From: an uncultured Bacilli bacterium
Lineage (GTDB): Bacteria > Bacillota_I > Bacilli_A > RF39 > UBA660
Direction: 5' to 3'
Assembly (NCBI GenBank): GCA_947595415.1
Contig: CANQER010000016.1
Coordinates: 1 to 14,214, forward strand
DNA length: 14,214 nucleotides
How positions within the stretch are numbered: position 1 is the first letter of the stretch; each line of letters opens with the position of its first letter. The notes below the pieces were generated by a model. The model did not search any database, was not told where the DNA came from, and was given only the letters and a program-made list of their open reading frames with translations. Below, in pieces: positions 7,047 to 14,002 of the stretch. A program made the translations under genes and the position numbers.

Positions 7047-7757
7047 ATGAAAAGAAAACTTTTAGGTATAAGTAGTATTTTAACCTTAACTATAACTATA
7101 ATCATAATTACATTGATAAACTTATTAGAACCAACAATAAAAAATGTATTTTCAGAAAACAATAAACCTAATATAACAATCGAACAAATACCAAAATATA
7201 GTGGTAAAAAATATATTTATCTTAATAACAATATTCCTACATTTACTAAAAAAGATTATTCAAAATCATTTGAAAAATATAGTAAATTAGATAATTTAGG
7301 ACGAGTAGGTGTAGCAATCGCTAATATAGGATACGATTTAATGCCTACACAAGAAAGAGGCTCAATTGGAATGATTAAACCATCTGGTTGGCATACAGTC
7401 AAATACGATAATGTTTCAGGTAAGTATTTATATAATCGATGTCACCTAATAGGTTATCAATTAACAGGTGAAAATGCTAATGAAAAAAACTTGTTTACTT
7501 GTACAAGAACCACTAATATTAAAAGTATGTTAAAATTTGAAAATAAAGTAGCTAATTATATTAAAAACACTAACAATCATGTTTTATATAAAGCAACCCC
7601 TATTTTTGAAGGTAATAACTTACTAGCAACAGGTATAAATCTAGAAGCATATTCAATCGAAGATAATGGTAAATTAAGTTTTAATGTATTCATTTATAAC
7701 GTAGAAGATGGAATAGAAATTGATTATAGTAATGGTAATAGTAAATTAGCTACTTAA
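7047..7757 (+). CDS. Membrane-anchored DNA/RNA non-specific endonuclease
   Basis: A 236-residue nuclease of the beta-beta-alpha-metal (NUC/EndA) family, which cuts DNA and RNA non-specifically with a metal cofactor. Residues 8-27 form an uncleaved signal/membrane anchor, so the enzyme sits outside the cell. Landmarks are LNNNIPTF (59-66), GRVGVAIANIG (85-95), GSIGMIKPSGWHT (105-117), the active-site motif YNRCHLIGYQLTG (129-141) with the presumed general base His133, and Asn-rich GENANEKNLF (141-150) with the metal-binding asparagine. The motif is NRCH in place of the classical DRGH; a related form is, from memory, common in clostridial members, so the enzyme is probably active. Likely roles are nucleotide scavenging, extracellular DNA degradation or DNA uptake. 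It has its own promoter and terminators and is not part of the parAB operon. The start has the weak site AGAGTGG four bases upstream. Confidence 0.9.
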   Translation: MKRKLLGISSILTLTITIIIITLINLLEPTIKNVFSENNKPNITIEQIPKYSGKKYIYLNNNIPTFTKKDYSKSFEKYSKLDNLGRVGVAIANIGYDLMPTQERGSIGMIKPSGWHTVKYDNVSGKYLYNRCHLIGYQLTGENANEKNLFTCTRTTNIKSMLKFENKVANYIKNTNNHVLYKATPIFEGNNLLATGINLEAYSIEDNGKLSFNVFIYNVEDGIEIDYSNGNSKLAT

Positions 7758-7786
7758 AAAATATTTATTTCGTTTATCGTATTATA

Positions 7787-7815
7787 TAGACTTATGAGTC
7801 TTTTTTTGATAAAAT
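7787..7815 (+). promoter_or_regulatory. Candidate promoter of the parA operon
   Basis: TAGACT (7787-7792, four of six matches to TTGACA) is followed after 17 bases by TAAAAT (7810-7815, five of six matches to TATAAT). Transcription would start near 7822, 28 bases before the parA ATG. The element overlaps the preceding terminator hairpin, a compact arrangement also seen before rpsF. Confidence 0.45.
7788..7807 (+). terminator. Short intrinsic terminator after the nuclease gene
   Basis: AGACT (7788-7792), loop TATG and AGTCT (7797-7801) run into seven T (7801-7807). The stem is only five pairs, so read-through into parA is possible. The left arm doubles as part of the candidate parA -35. Confidence 0.55.
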
Positions 7816-7849
7816 AATAAGTAAGAAATAAGTAGAAAATGGTGATATA

Positions 7850-8635
7850 ATGGGCAAGATAATCGCTTTAGTTAATCAAAAAGGTGGAGTTGGTAAAACA
7901 ACATCTAGTATAAATCTAGCAGCCTCTTTAGGCGTACTTAAGAAAAAAGCTTTATTAGTCGATTTAGATCCCCAAGGTAATACAACAACAGGAATTGGAA
8001 TAAATAAAGCTAATATCAATAAAAGTATATATGATTTACTTATTGATCGTGCTAGTTTAAAAGACGTAATTTTAAAAACAAAATTTAAAAATCTATGGGT
8101 AATTCCAGCTAATATAAACCTAGCTGGAGCTGATATTGAACTAATGGAAATGAGTAGATCTGAACCTAATTTTATCAAAGGAGCCCAACTTAAAAAACAT
8201 TTAGATCAGACAAAAGATATGTTTGACTACATCATAATTGATTGTCCTCCATCATTAGGTATCCTAACAACCAATGCTTTAACAGCTGCTGATTCAGTAA
8301 TTATTCCTGTTCAATGTGAATTTTTTGCCTTAGAAGGAATAATGCAATTATTAAATACAATTATGTTAGCTCAAAAAAATCTAAATCCAACTTTAGATAT
8401 CGAAGGAGTATTACTTACAATGTTAGATGTTAGAACTAACTTAGGATTAGAAGTAGTAGAAGATATTAAAAGTTACTTTAAAGAAAAAGTTTATGATACT
8501 ATCATTCCAAGACTAGTAAGATTATCTGAAGCACCTAGTCATGGAAAACCAATCTTAGATTATGATCCTAAAAGTAGAGGTACAGAAGCTTATCTCAATT
8601 TAGCTAAAGAGGTGATTGAAAGAAATGGAGAATAA
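7850..8635 (+). CDS. parA: Chromosome partitioning ATPase ParA (Soj)
   Basis: A 261-residue deviant-Walker ATPase, the usual size for chromosomal Soj. It binds DNA non-specifically as an ATP dimer, is stimulated by ParB, and acts in origin segregation and, in Bacilli, in control of DnaA. Visible motifs are Walker A KGGVGKTT (11-18) with the signature Lys11, Walker A' DLDPQGN (38-44), and Walker B YIIIDCPP (126-133). The C-terminal PRLVRLSEAPSHG segment is typical of the family. There is no N-terminal helix-turn-helix, so it is the chromosomal and not the P1-plasmid type. The ATG is preceded by GGTGA. It overlaps parB by 11 bases, indicating translational coupling. Confidence 0.95.
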   Translation: MGKIIALVNQKGGVGKTTSSINLAASLGVLKKKALLVDLDPQGNTTTGIGINKANINKSIYDLLIDRASLKDVILKTKFKNLWVIPANINLAGADIELMEMSRSEPNFIKGAQLKKHLDQTKDMFDYIIIDCPPSLGILTTNALTAADSVIIPVQCEFFALEGIMQLLNTIMLAQKNLNPTLDIEGVLLTMLDVRTNLGLEVVEDIKSYFKEKVYDTIIPRLVRLSEAPSHGKPILDYDPKSRGTEAYLNLAKEVIERNGE

Positions 8636-9500
8636 AAAAAGGGCGTTAGGTAGAGGATTAGAACAGTTATTCAACAACGATAATATTGATGTTAATGCAA
8701 TTGAAAGACAAATTTATGAAACTGCTACTAGAGATGAAGTAATTGATATAAATATTGATGAATTAAGAGTTAATCCTTATCAACCAAGAAAAGTTTTTAA
8801 ACAAGAAGCTTTAGATGAACTAGCTAGTTCTATAAAAGAACATGGAATAATTCAACCAATTATTGTAAAAAAAAGTATTAAAGGTTATGAAATAGTAGCA
8901 GGTGAAAGAAGATATCGTGCTTCTAAACAATTAAACCTCGATAAAATACCTGCTATAGTAAGAAACTTTACAGATGAACAAATGATGGAAATAGCTTTGT
9001 TAGAAAATCTACAAAGAGAAAATTTGAATGCCATCGAAGAAGCATCTGCTTATAAACAAATGCTTATAAGTTTAGATATAACTCAAGAAGAATTAGCTAA
9101 AAAAGTTGGCAAAAGTAGAAGTCATGTAACTAATATTTTAGGTCTTTTAAGATTACCAAAAGAAGTTCAACAAATGGTTGCTTCTGAAAAGTTATCAATG
9201 GGTCATGCTAGAGTTTTAAGTAAACTTGAAAATCCTTCTAAAATAATCGAAATGGCTAATATGATTGTTTCAAATAAAATGCCAGTTCGTGATATTGAAA
9301 ACATGACAAATCACAACCAAGTAGCTAAAAAAGTTAAAATGAAACCTCGTGAAGAAAACAAAGATTATATATATGTTGAAAACCTTTTACGAGATACTTT
9401 AGGTACTAAAGTTAAAGTAAAAGATAAAAAAATAGAAATTTCATTTACTAACGTAGCTGATTTGAATAGATTATTAGAAATTATGAATGTGAAAGAATAG
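8625..9500 (+). CDS. parB: ParB/Spo0J centromere-binding CTPase
   Basis: A 291-residue ParB that binds parS, clamps and spreads along DNA with CTP, and loads SMC. ATG 8625 is chosen over an upstream in-frame TTG (8616) because GAGGTGA (8609-8615) is nine bases before the ATG but abuts the TTG. The start gives the typical N-terminus KKRALGRGLEQLF, containing the ParA-contacting basic segment. Motifs are NPYQPRK (50-56), the CTP-binding GERRYRAS (93-100), ENLQREN (127-133), and the helix-turn-helix around 152-175 (QEELAKKVGKSRSHVTNIL). The dimerisation domain fills the last ~50 residues. The most likely class is Spo0J, not the related Noc, given parA directly upstream. The stop is eight bases before the mscS start. 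Confidence 0.94.
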   Translation: MENKKRALGRGLEQLFNNDNIDVNAIERQIYETATRDEVIDINIDELRVNPYQPRKVFKQEALDELASSIKEHGIIQPIIVKKSIKGYEIVAGERRYRASKQLNLDKIPAIVRNFTDEQMMEIALLENLQRENLNAIEEASAYKQMLISLDITQEELAKKVGKSRSHVTNILGLLRLPKEVQQMVASEKLSMGHARVLSKLENPSKIIEMANMIVSNKMPVRDIENMTNHNQVAKKVKMKPREENKDYIYVENLLRDTLGTKVKVKDKKIEISFTNVADLNRLLEIMNVKE

Positions 9501-9508
9501 GTGAGGAT

Positions 9509-10357
9509 ATGCAAAATAACGTAGAAGGAGCTATTCAACAAGTAGAAAGTATAGCTAAAACTACCCTTTTAGATAAAATTTTAGTTAAAGAAATAGTTGC
9601 TCCAATATGTATAATATTAGGATCAATACTAGTTTATATGATTATAAAATCAATTATAAAAGGAGCTTTAATTACTAAAAATAAACACTATGACAAAAGA
9701 AAACATAAAACAATTGCTGGTATTTTAATAAATATTGTAAAATATGTTATAATAATAATTGCTTTTCTAATGATTTTAAATGTTTATGGAGTTAATACAT
9801 CAGCTATTTTAGCTTCATTAGGATTAGTAAGTTTAGTAATAGGTCTTGCCCTCCAAGATACCTTAAAAGACTTTCTAGCAGGAATTTCAATCTTACTTGA
9901 AAATCAATATGCTGTTGGAGATACAATTGAAGTAAATGGATTTAAAGGAGAAGTTATATCACTTGGTTTAAAAACTACTAAAATAAGAGCTTATACAGGT
10001 GAAATTAAAATTATAACTAATCGTAGTATTTCTGAAGTAACTAATTTTAGTTTAGAAAGTAGTTTAGCTATTGTAGATTTTGGAGTTGCTTATGATTCTG
10101 ATCTTACTAAAGTAGAAAAAGTTATAACTGCTTTATGTGAAGATTTAACTAAAACATTACCTGATCTAAAAAGTGAAGTAATGTTACTAGGAGTCCAAGA
10201 ATTAGCTGATAGTCAAGTAACTTATCGTATTACAGTAGAAACTTTATCAATGAAACATATAGCTATTGAAAGAGAAATCAAAAAACAAGTAAAACTTACC
10301 TTAGATAAAAATAATATTGAAATACCTTTTCCTCAAGTGGTGGTTCATAATGGATAA
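9509..10357 (+). CDS. Small-conductance mechanosensitive channel, MscS family
   Basis: A 282-residue homo-oligomeric membrane channel that opens under membrane tension and protects against hypo-osmotic shock. Three membrane segments are visible at about 28-50, 68-92 and the pore helix 97-127. The pore helix holds the alternating Gly/Ala packing ILASLGLVSLVIGLALQDTL, then the family signature KDFLAGI (120-126). The cytoplasmic beta domain follows (YAVGDTIEV, GFKGEV, TNRSISEVTNFS), then the alpha/beta C-domain to the end. The length matches the short MscS/YkuT type. GGTGAGG precedes the ATG. The last eight bases overlap the DUF951 gene. An MscS-like gene after spo0J fits the origin-proximal neighbourhood of several Bacillota. 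Confidence 0.92.
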   Translation: MQNNVEGAIQQVESIAKTTLLDKILVKEIVAPICIILGSILVYMIIKSIIKGALITKNKHYDKRKHKTIAGILINIVKYVIIIIAFLMILNVYGVNTSAILASLGLVSLVIGLALQDTLKDFLAGISILLENQYAVGDTIEVNGFKGEVISLGLKTTKIRAYTGEIKIITNRSISEVTNFSLESSLAIVDFGVAYDSDLTKVEKVITALCEDLTKTLPDLKSEVMLLGVQELADSQVTYRITVETLSMKHIAIEREIKKQVKLTLDKNNIEIPFPQVVVHNG

Positions 10358-10535
10358 AGATTATACCTTAGGAAGTATTGTCATTATGAAAAAACCTCAT
10401 CCTTGTAAATCTAACGAATGGGAAATTACAAGGGTAGGAGCTGATATTAAAATAAAATGTTTAAATTGTGGACGTAGTATTATGATGCCTCGTATCGAAT
10501 TTAACAAAAAATTAAAAAAAGTTACAAGAAAGTAG
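10350..10535 (+). CDS. DUF951 / YyzM-like small cysteine-bearing protein
   Basis: A 61-residue protein of unknown function. ATG 10350 is chosen over an upstream in-frame ATG at 10317 because family members begin with a short leader before LG-x-IV-x-MKKPHPC, and because AGTGGTGG just precedes it. The upstream start would add residues antisense to nothing and bury the gene deeper in mscS. Signature features are MKKPHPC (13-19), NEWEITRVGADIKIKC (22-37) and CLNCGR (37-42). Cys37, Cys40, Cys19 and His17 could form a zinc site, which is inference. The basic tail KKLKKVTRK suggests nucleic acid contact. In B. subtilis the homologue lies near ychF and rpsF, as here. It overlaps mscS by eight bases. 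Confidence 0.88.
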   Translation: MDKDYTLGSIVIMKKPHPCKSNEWEITRVGADIKIKCLNCGRSIMMPRIEFNKKLKKVTRK

Positions 10536-10542
10536 GATAAAT

Positions 10543-12063
10543 ATGGTTAAGAAAAAACAAAAGAAAAATATATATTTTGGTCCAGTTATCACAATTATAA
10601 TTTTAACGTTTGTAATAATGGGCTTAAGTTTTTTATTTGATATTTTTCAAATCCAAGGTGAAAAAACCTCTATTACAAATGGTGGGTTAGAAACTACTGT
10701 CACAACAGCTAACAGTATTCTTTCTAAAGATGGAATTAAATATATATTCAACAATGTTTTAGTTAATTTTAACTTGTTTGAACCTTTAGTAACCTTAATA
10801 ATTGTACTAATTGGTTTAGGTATAGGAGAAGCAAGTGGTCTTTTTAAAAAGATATTTACTCCTCTTCGTAAATTAAAACCTAAAGTACTTATTTTCCTAA
10901 CTTTATTTGTAGGAATTATATCAACCTTTTTAGGTGATTATAGTTATATGTTATTACTACCATTAGTAGGAATTATTTATAAATATATTGATCGCAATGC
11001 TATGCTTGGAATAATAACAGTCTTTATAGGAATTACTTTAGGCTATGGAACAGGGGTAATCTATAATTACGATATTAGTATGTTAGGAGATTTAACTACC
11101 TTATCAGCGACCTTAGATGTTGATCCTAACTATCAATACCATACAACTTCTGCATTATACATTATGATTGTAAGTACCTTTATTTTAGCTTATATAGGTA
11201 CACTTATAATAGATTATTTCTTAAAACCTAAAATTAAAAAAAGTATAAAAGATGAAACTGAATATATAGATAGTAATAAAGCTTTTTCTGTTACTGTTAT
11301 AGTATTTGTAATCTTACTTTTATTAGTAGGTTATATGATTAGTCCAGGCTTACCATTTTCAGGTATTTTACTTGATAATAGTCAACCAAGATATATTTTT
11401 AAATTGTTCTCAGATACTGCTCCTTTTAAAGATGGAATAGTATTAATTGTAACACTTATTTTAATGATTTGTGGATTTATTTATGGATATTTATCAGGTA
11501 ATATTAAAAACAGTAATGATTATAGTGTAGGTTTATCTAAAAGTTTTGATGGCCTAGGATATGTATTTGTTTTAATGTTTTTCGTCTCACAAATGGTAGG
11601 TATTTTAAACTATACTAATTTAGGAGAAGTTATCGCTACAAAACTAGTTGATTTTATGAGTGTTTTAGAGTTATCTGGACTACCTTTAATCCTAATCTTT
11701 ATTTTTGTAACAATCATTATTAGTTTGTTTATACCTACTACTATAACTAAATGGATAATTATGTCACCAATTATTATACCTTTGTTTATGAGAGCTAATA
11801 TTACACCAGATTTTACGCAATTTATCTTTCAAATAGCTGATGGTATAGGTAAATCATTTACACCTTTGTTTGTCTACTTTATTATAATGGTAGCGTTTCT
11901 TCAAAAGTATAATGGTGATGAAAAAACTAAAATAACGATTTTTGGAACATTAAAAACAATGATGCCAACTCTACTTTTATTAGCTAGTTTATGGATTTTA
12001 ATTATTGTAGGTTGGTATATCATAAATTTACCAATAGGTATTGGAATGTATCCAACTTTATAA
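10543..12063 (+). CDS. AbgT-family transporter (p-aminobenzoyl-glutamate / drug exporter family)
   Basis: A 506-residue polytopic membrane protein of normal AbgT length, with roughly nine to eleven hydrophobic segments. Family landmarks are an N-terminal helix (about 11-33), the extracellular loop leading to DGIKYIFNNVLVNF, the helix LIGLGIGEASGLF (90-102), the hairpin region STFLGDYSYMLLLPLVG, and the C-terminal half with TTITKWIIMSPIIIPLFM and SFTPLFVYF. E. coli AbgT imports p-aminobenzoyl-glutamate. Structural studies of MtrF and YdaH point to ion-driven export of sulfonamides and folate breakdown products, so direction and substrate are open here. Folate-related cargo is the family-level expectation. 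It lies 7 bases after DUF951 and 9 bases before ychF, an unusual insertion in this conserved block. The ribosome site is weak (AGGAT). Confidence 0.85.
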   Translation: MVKKKQKKNIYFGPVITIIILTFVIMGLSFLFDIFQIQGEKTSITNGGLETTVTTANSILSKDGIKYIFNNVLVNFNLFEPLVTLIIVLIGLGIGEASGLFKKIFTPLRKLKPKVLIFLTLFVGIISTFLGDYSYMLLLPLVGIIYKYIDRNAMLGIITVFIGITLGYGTGVIYNYDISMLGDLTTLSATLDVDPNYQYHTTSALYIMIVSTFILAYIGTLIIDYFLKPKIKKSIKDETEYIDSNKAFSVTVIVFVILLLLVGYMISPGLPFSGILLDNSQPRYIFKLFSDTAPFKDGIVLIVTLILMICGFIYGYLSGNIKNSNDYSVGLSKSFDGLGYVFVLMFFVSQMVGILNYTNLGEVIATKLVDFMSVLELSGLPLILIFIFVTIIISLFIPTTITKWIIMSPIIIPLFMRANITPDFTQFIFQIADGIGKSFTPLFVYFIIMVAFLQKYNGDEKTKITIFGTLKTMMPTLLLLASLWILIIVGWYIINLPIGIGMYPTL

Positions 12064-12072
12064 GGAGGTTTT

Positions 12073-13170
12073 ATGTCTTTAACTGCAGGTATTATAGGTC
12101 TTCCTAATGTAGGAAAATCGACTTTGTTTAATGCTATAACTAAAAAAAATATTTTAATTGCGAATTATCCTTTCGCAACAATAGATCCTAATGTAGGGAT
12201 TGTGACTGTACCTGATAACAGGTTAGCTTTTTTGGAAAACTTATATCTTCCTAAAAATTTAGTACCTACTACTTTTGAATTTACTGACATTGCAGGGTTA
12301 GTAAGTGGAGCATCTAAGGGAGAAGGTTTAGGCAATAAGTTTTTATCCCATATAAGAGAAGTAGATGCGATTGTAGAAGTAGTAAGGTGTTTTGAAAATA
12401 GTAATATTACGCATGTAGAAGGTAGTATTGATCCTATTAGAGATATTGAAATAATTTCAGTTGAACTTATTTTAGCTGATCTAGAAATAGTTGAAAATAG
12501 AATAAATAAAATAGGTAAAAAAGCAACTATGAGTAATGATAAAGATATAAAAAAAGAAGCTCAAGTGTTATATAAAGTAAAAGAGGGACTTAGTAAAAAT
12601 ATACCTATTAGATTACTAGGTTTAGAAAAAGAAGAAATAGATATTTTAAAACCTTTTAATTTACTTACAATTAAAAAAATAATCTATGTCGCTAATATTA
12701 GTGAAGATGAGATAAATAAAGATAATGCTTATGTTGATAAAGTGTTTGAGTATGCTAAAAAAGAACAATGTGAGGCTATTGTTTTGTGTGCTAAAGTAGA
12801 ATCTGAGTTAAGTGAATTAAATGATGATGATAAAAAATTGTTTTTGGATGAGTTAAATATTAAGGAAAGTGGACTAGATAAACTTATTGAAAAAACATAT
12901 AGTTTACTAGGACTTAAAACTTTTTTCACAGCTGGTAGTGATGAGGTTAGAGCTTGGACTTTTAAGGATGGAATGACAGCTAAAAAATGTGCTGGAATTA
13001 TTCATACTGATTTTGAAAAAGGGTTTATTAAAGCTGAAGTAATGAGTTTTGATGATTTGGTCAAATTTGAAGATGAAAAAAAGGTTAAGGAAAATGGTAA
13101 ACTTCGATTAGAAGGTAAGGATTATTTAATGCAAGATGGGGATATTTGTTATTTTAGATTCAATGTTTAA
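12073..13170 (+). CDS. ychF: Ribosome-binding ATPase YchF (Obg/OLA1 family)
   Basis: A 365-residue protein of the exact family length, a ribosome- and stress-associated P-loop NTPase. Motifs are G1 GLPNVGKST (9-17), the switch segment NYPFATIDPNVG (31-42), G3 DIAGLVSGAS (72-81), and NISE (208-211) at the G4 position, where canonical GTPases have NKxD; the NxxE form is what makes YchF prefer ATP. A helical coiled-coil insert (about 126-200) and the C-terminal TGS domain (about 282-364, AWTFKDGMTAKKCAGIIHTDFEKG) complete it. TAAGGAGG precedes the ATG and overlaps the stop of the AbgT gene. It is the last gene of the parA operon; terminator and promoter signals follow. Confidence 0.96.
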   Translation: MSLTAGIIGLPNVGKSTLFNAITKKNILIANYPFATIDPNVGIVTVPDNRLAFLENLYLPKNLVPTTFEFTDIAGLVSGASKGEGLGNKFLSHIREVDAIVEVVRCFENSNITHVEGSIDPIRDIEIISVELILADLEIVENRINKIGKKATMSNDKDIKKEAQVLYKVKEGLSKNIPIRLLGLEKEEIDILKPFNLLTIKKIIYVANISEDEINKDNAYVDKVFEYAKKEQCEAIVLCAKVESELSELNDDDKKLFLDELNIKESGLDKLIEKTYSLLGLKTFFTAGSDEVRAWTFKDGMTAKKCAGIIHTDFEKGFIKAEVMSFDDLVKFEDEKKVKENGKLRLEGKDYLMQDGDICYFRFNV

Positions 13171-13193
13171 ATATTTGTGCATAAAATTAAAGA

Positions 13194-13220
13194 AGAAGTA
13201 ATTATTGTGTTTACTTTTTA
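13194..13220 (+). terminator. Candidate terminator after ychF
   Basis: AAGTAA (13196-13201) pairs with TTACTT (13211-13216), extended outward by A-T and G-T pairs, with a 9-base loop and a T tail. The stem is AT-rich and weak, and its right arm overlaps the -35 of the rpsF promoter. Confidence 0.4.
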
Positions 13221-13238
13221 TAAAAATTTTGTTATAAT
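13210..13238 (+). promoter_or_regulatory. Promoter of the rpsF-ssb operon
   Basis: TTTACT (13210-13215) and a perfect TATAAT (13233-13238) are 17 bases apart. Transcription would start near 13244-13246, leaving a ~60-base leader before rpsF. The intergenic gap of 134 bases is the largest in the right half of the window. Confidence 0.65.
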
Positions 13239-13241
13239 TTA

Positions 13242-13280
13242 AAGCGAGTATTATTACTCCTTGCTTTTTTTTAAAAAAGC
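13242..13280 (+). promoter_or_regulatory. Hairpin leader before rpsF, possible autoregulatory or attenuator element
   Basis: AAGC-GAGTA (13242-13250), loop TTAT, TACTC (13255-13259), a 3-base bulge CTT, then GCTT (13263-13266) form a bulged hairpin running into eight T, a terminator-like layout. The GC plus T-run (13263-13272) can alternatively pair with AAAAAAGC (13273-13280). Many bacteria carry an S6:S18-binding leader here with a bulged CCG; the bulge here is CTT and I see no CACCG, so membership in that class is doubtful. Confidence 0.35.
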
Positions 13281-13304
13281 CAATAGACCATAAGGAGGTG
13301 GATT

Positions 13305-13595
13305 ATGAAAAAATATGAAATTATGTTTATCGTAAAACCAGTACTTAAAGAAGATGAAATAAAAACAGTTGTTAAAAATTTTGAAGATGTTTTAACTAGT
13401 AATGGGGCTAAAGTAACTAATTTCGAAGATATGGGGCAAAGAGAATTAGCTTATGAAATTAAAAAATATAAAAATGGTTATTATTATGTTTTTGATTTGG
13501 AAGCTAACGATGATAAAGCTATCAAAGAATTTGATCGTTTAGCCTTAATAAGTAATGACATTATACGTCATTTAATAACTAAAATAGAAGATTAG
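13305..13595 (+). CDS. rpsF: 30S ribosomal protein S6
   Basis: A 96-residue S6, the usual length, which binds 16S rRNA together with S18 in the platform of the small subunit. Diagnostic segments are [11 protein letters not shown] at the start, the central [24 protein letters not shown], and the end [16 protein letters not shown]. The very strong ribosome site AAGGAGGTGG ends four bases before the ATG. ssb follows after 8 bases, the standard rpsF-ssb-rpsR order. Confidence 0.96.
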   Translation: MKKYEIMFIVKPVLKEDEIKTVVKNFEDVLTSNGAKVTNFEDMGQRELAYEIKKYKNGYYYVFDLEANDDKAIKEFDRLALISNDIIRHLITKIED

Positions 13596-13603
13596 GAGTT
13601 AAT

Positions 13604-14002
13604 ATGAATAGAGTGATGTTAATAGGTAGATTAACTACCAAACCAGAACTTAGATATACTGGATCAAATGTACCTTATTCACGTTTTACAGTTGCTGTTA
13701 ATAGAAGTTTTAGTAATAGTAATGGGGAACGTGAAACTGATTTTATTAACGTTGTTGCTTGGCGTAAACAAGCAGAAAATGTATGTAATTTTCTAGATAA
13801 AGGTAGTTTGGTGTCAGTAGAAGGAAGAATACAAACTGGAAGTTATGATGATAAAGATGGTAATAGGCGTTATACTACTGATGTTGTTGCAGATTCAGTT
13901 CAATTTTTAGAACCTAAAAATAGAAAAAATGCCCAACCAGAATATCAAGATTATCAAAATAATGTTAATGAGATCAATGTAGAAAACGATCCATTTGCTG
14001 AA
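13604..14002 (+). CDS. ssb: Single-stranded DNA-binding protein, 3' end lost at a contig join
   Basis: The first 133 residues are a normal SSB. The OB fold begins [19 protein letters not shown] and continues with [42 protein letters not shown] and [11 protein letters not shown], ending near residue 103. A short Gln/Asn-rich linker reaches ENDPFAE (127-133). A native SSB would then finish with a short acidic tip that recruits replication and repair partners. Here the frame continues open to the window end, but the added ~70 residues are rich in Arg, Lys, His and Pro and are simply the antisense of a GtrA gene. The native end is therefore missing, and the expected rpsR is absent. GGAGTT precedes the ATG. 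Confidence 0.93.
13982..14002. other. Join between two unrelated sequences sharing 21 bases (probable assembly chimera)
   Basis: On the plus strand this segment encodes ENDPFAE, the natural continuation of SSB. On the minus strand it encodes FSKWIVF, the natural continuation of the GtrA motif [10 protein letters not shown]. Left of it the sequence is AT-rich SSB, right of it roughly 50% GC GtrA. Both genes are intact up to and through the segment and fail beyond it, as expected when an assembler bridges two genomes through a chance shared k-mer. Confidence 0.85.

Noticed and set aside
7758..7849. parS site or DnaA boxes near parA
   Set aside because: Scanned the intergenic regions and genes for TGTTTCACGTGAAACA-like palindromes and TTATCCACA-like boxes; none was seen.
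7876..8178. Minus-strand 100-codon frame inside parA
   Set aside because: Fully antisense to a strongly conserved parA region including Walker A; no ribosome site or family similarity.
8616..8624. TTG start for parB adding three residues
   Set aside because: The Shine-Dalgarno GAGGTGA ends at 8615, directly against the TTG; the spacing suits ATG 8625.
10317..10349. Upstream ATG for the DUF951 gene
   Set aside because: The extra residues MKYLFLKWWFI are out-of-frame reading of the conserved MscS C-terminus, and family members start near the second Met.
12729..12929. Minus-strand serine/leucine-rich frame in ychF
   Set aside because: Antisense shadow within a complete, conserved ychF.
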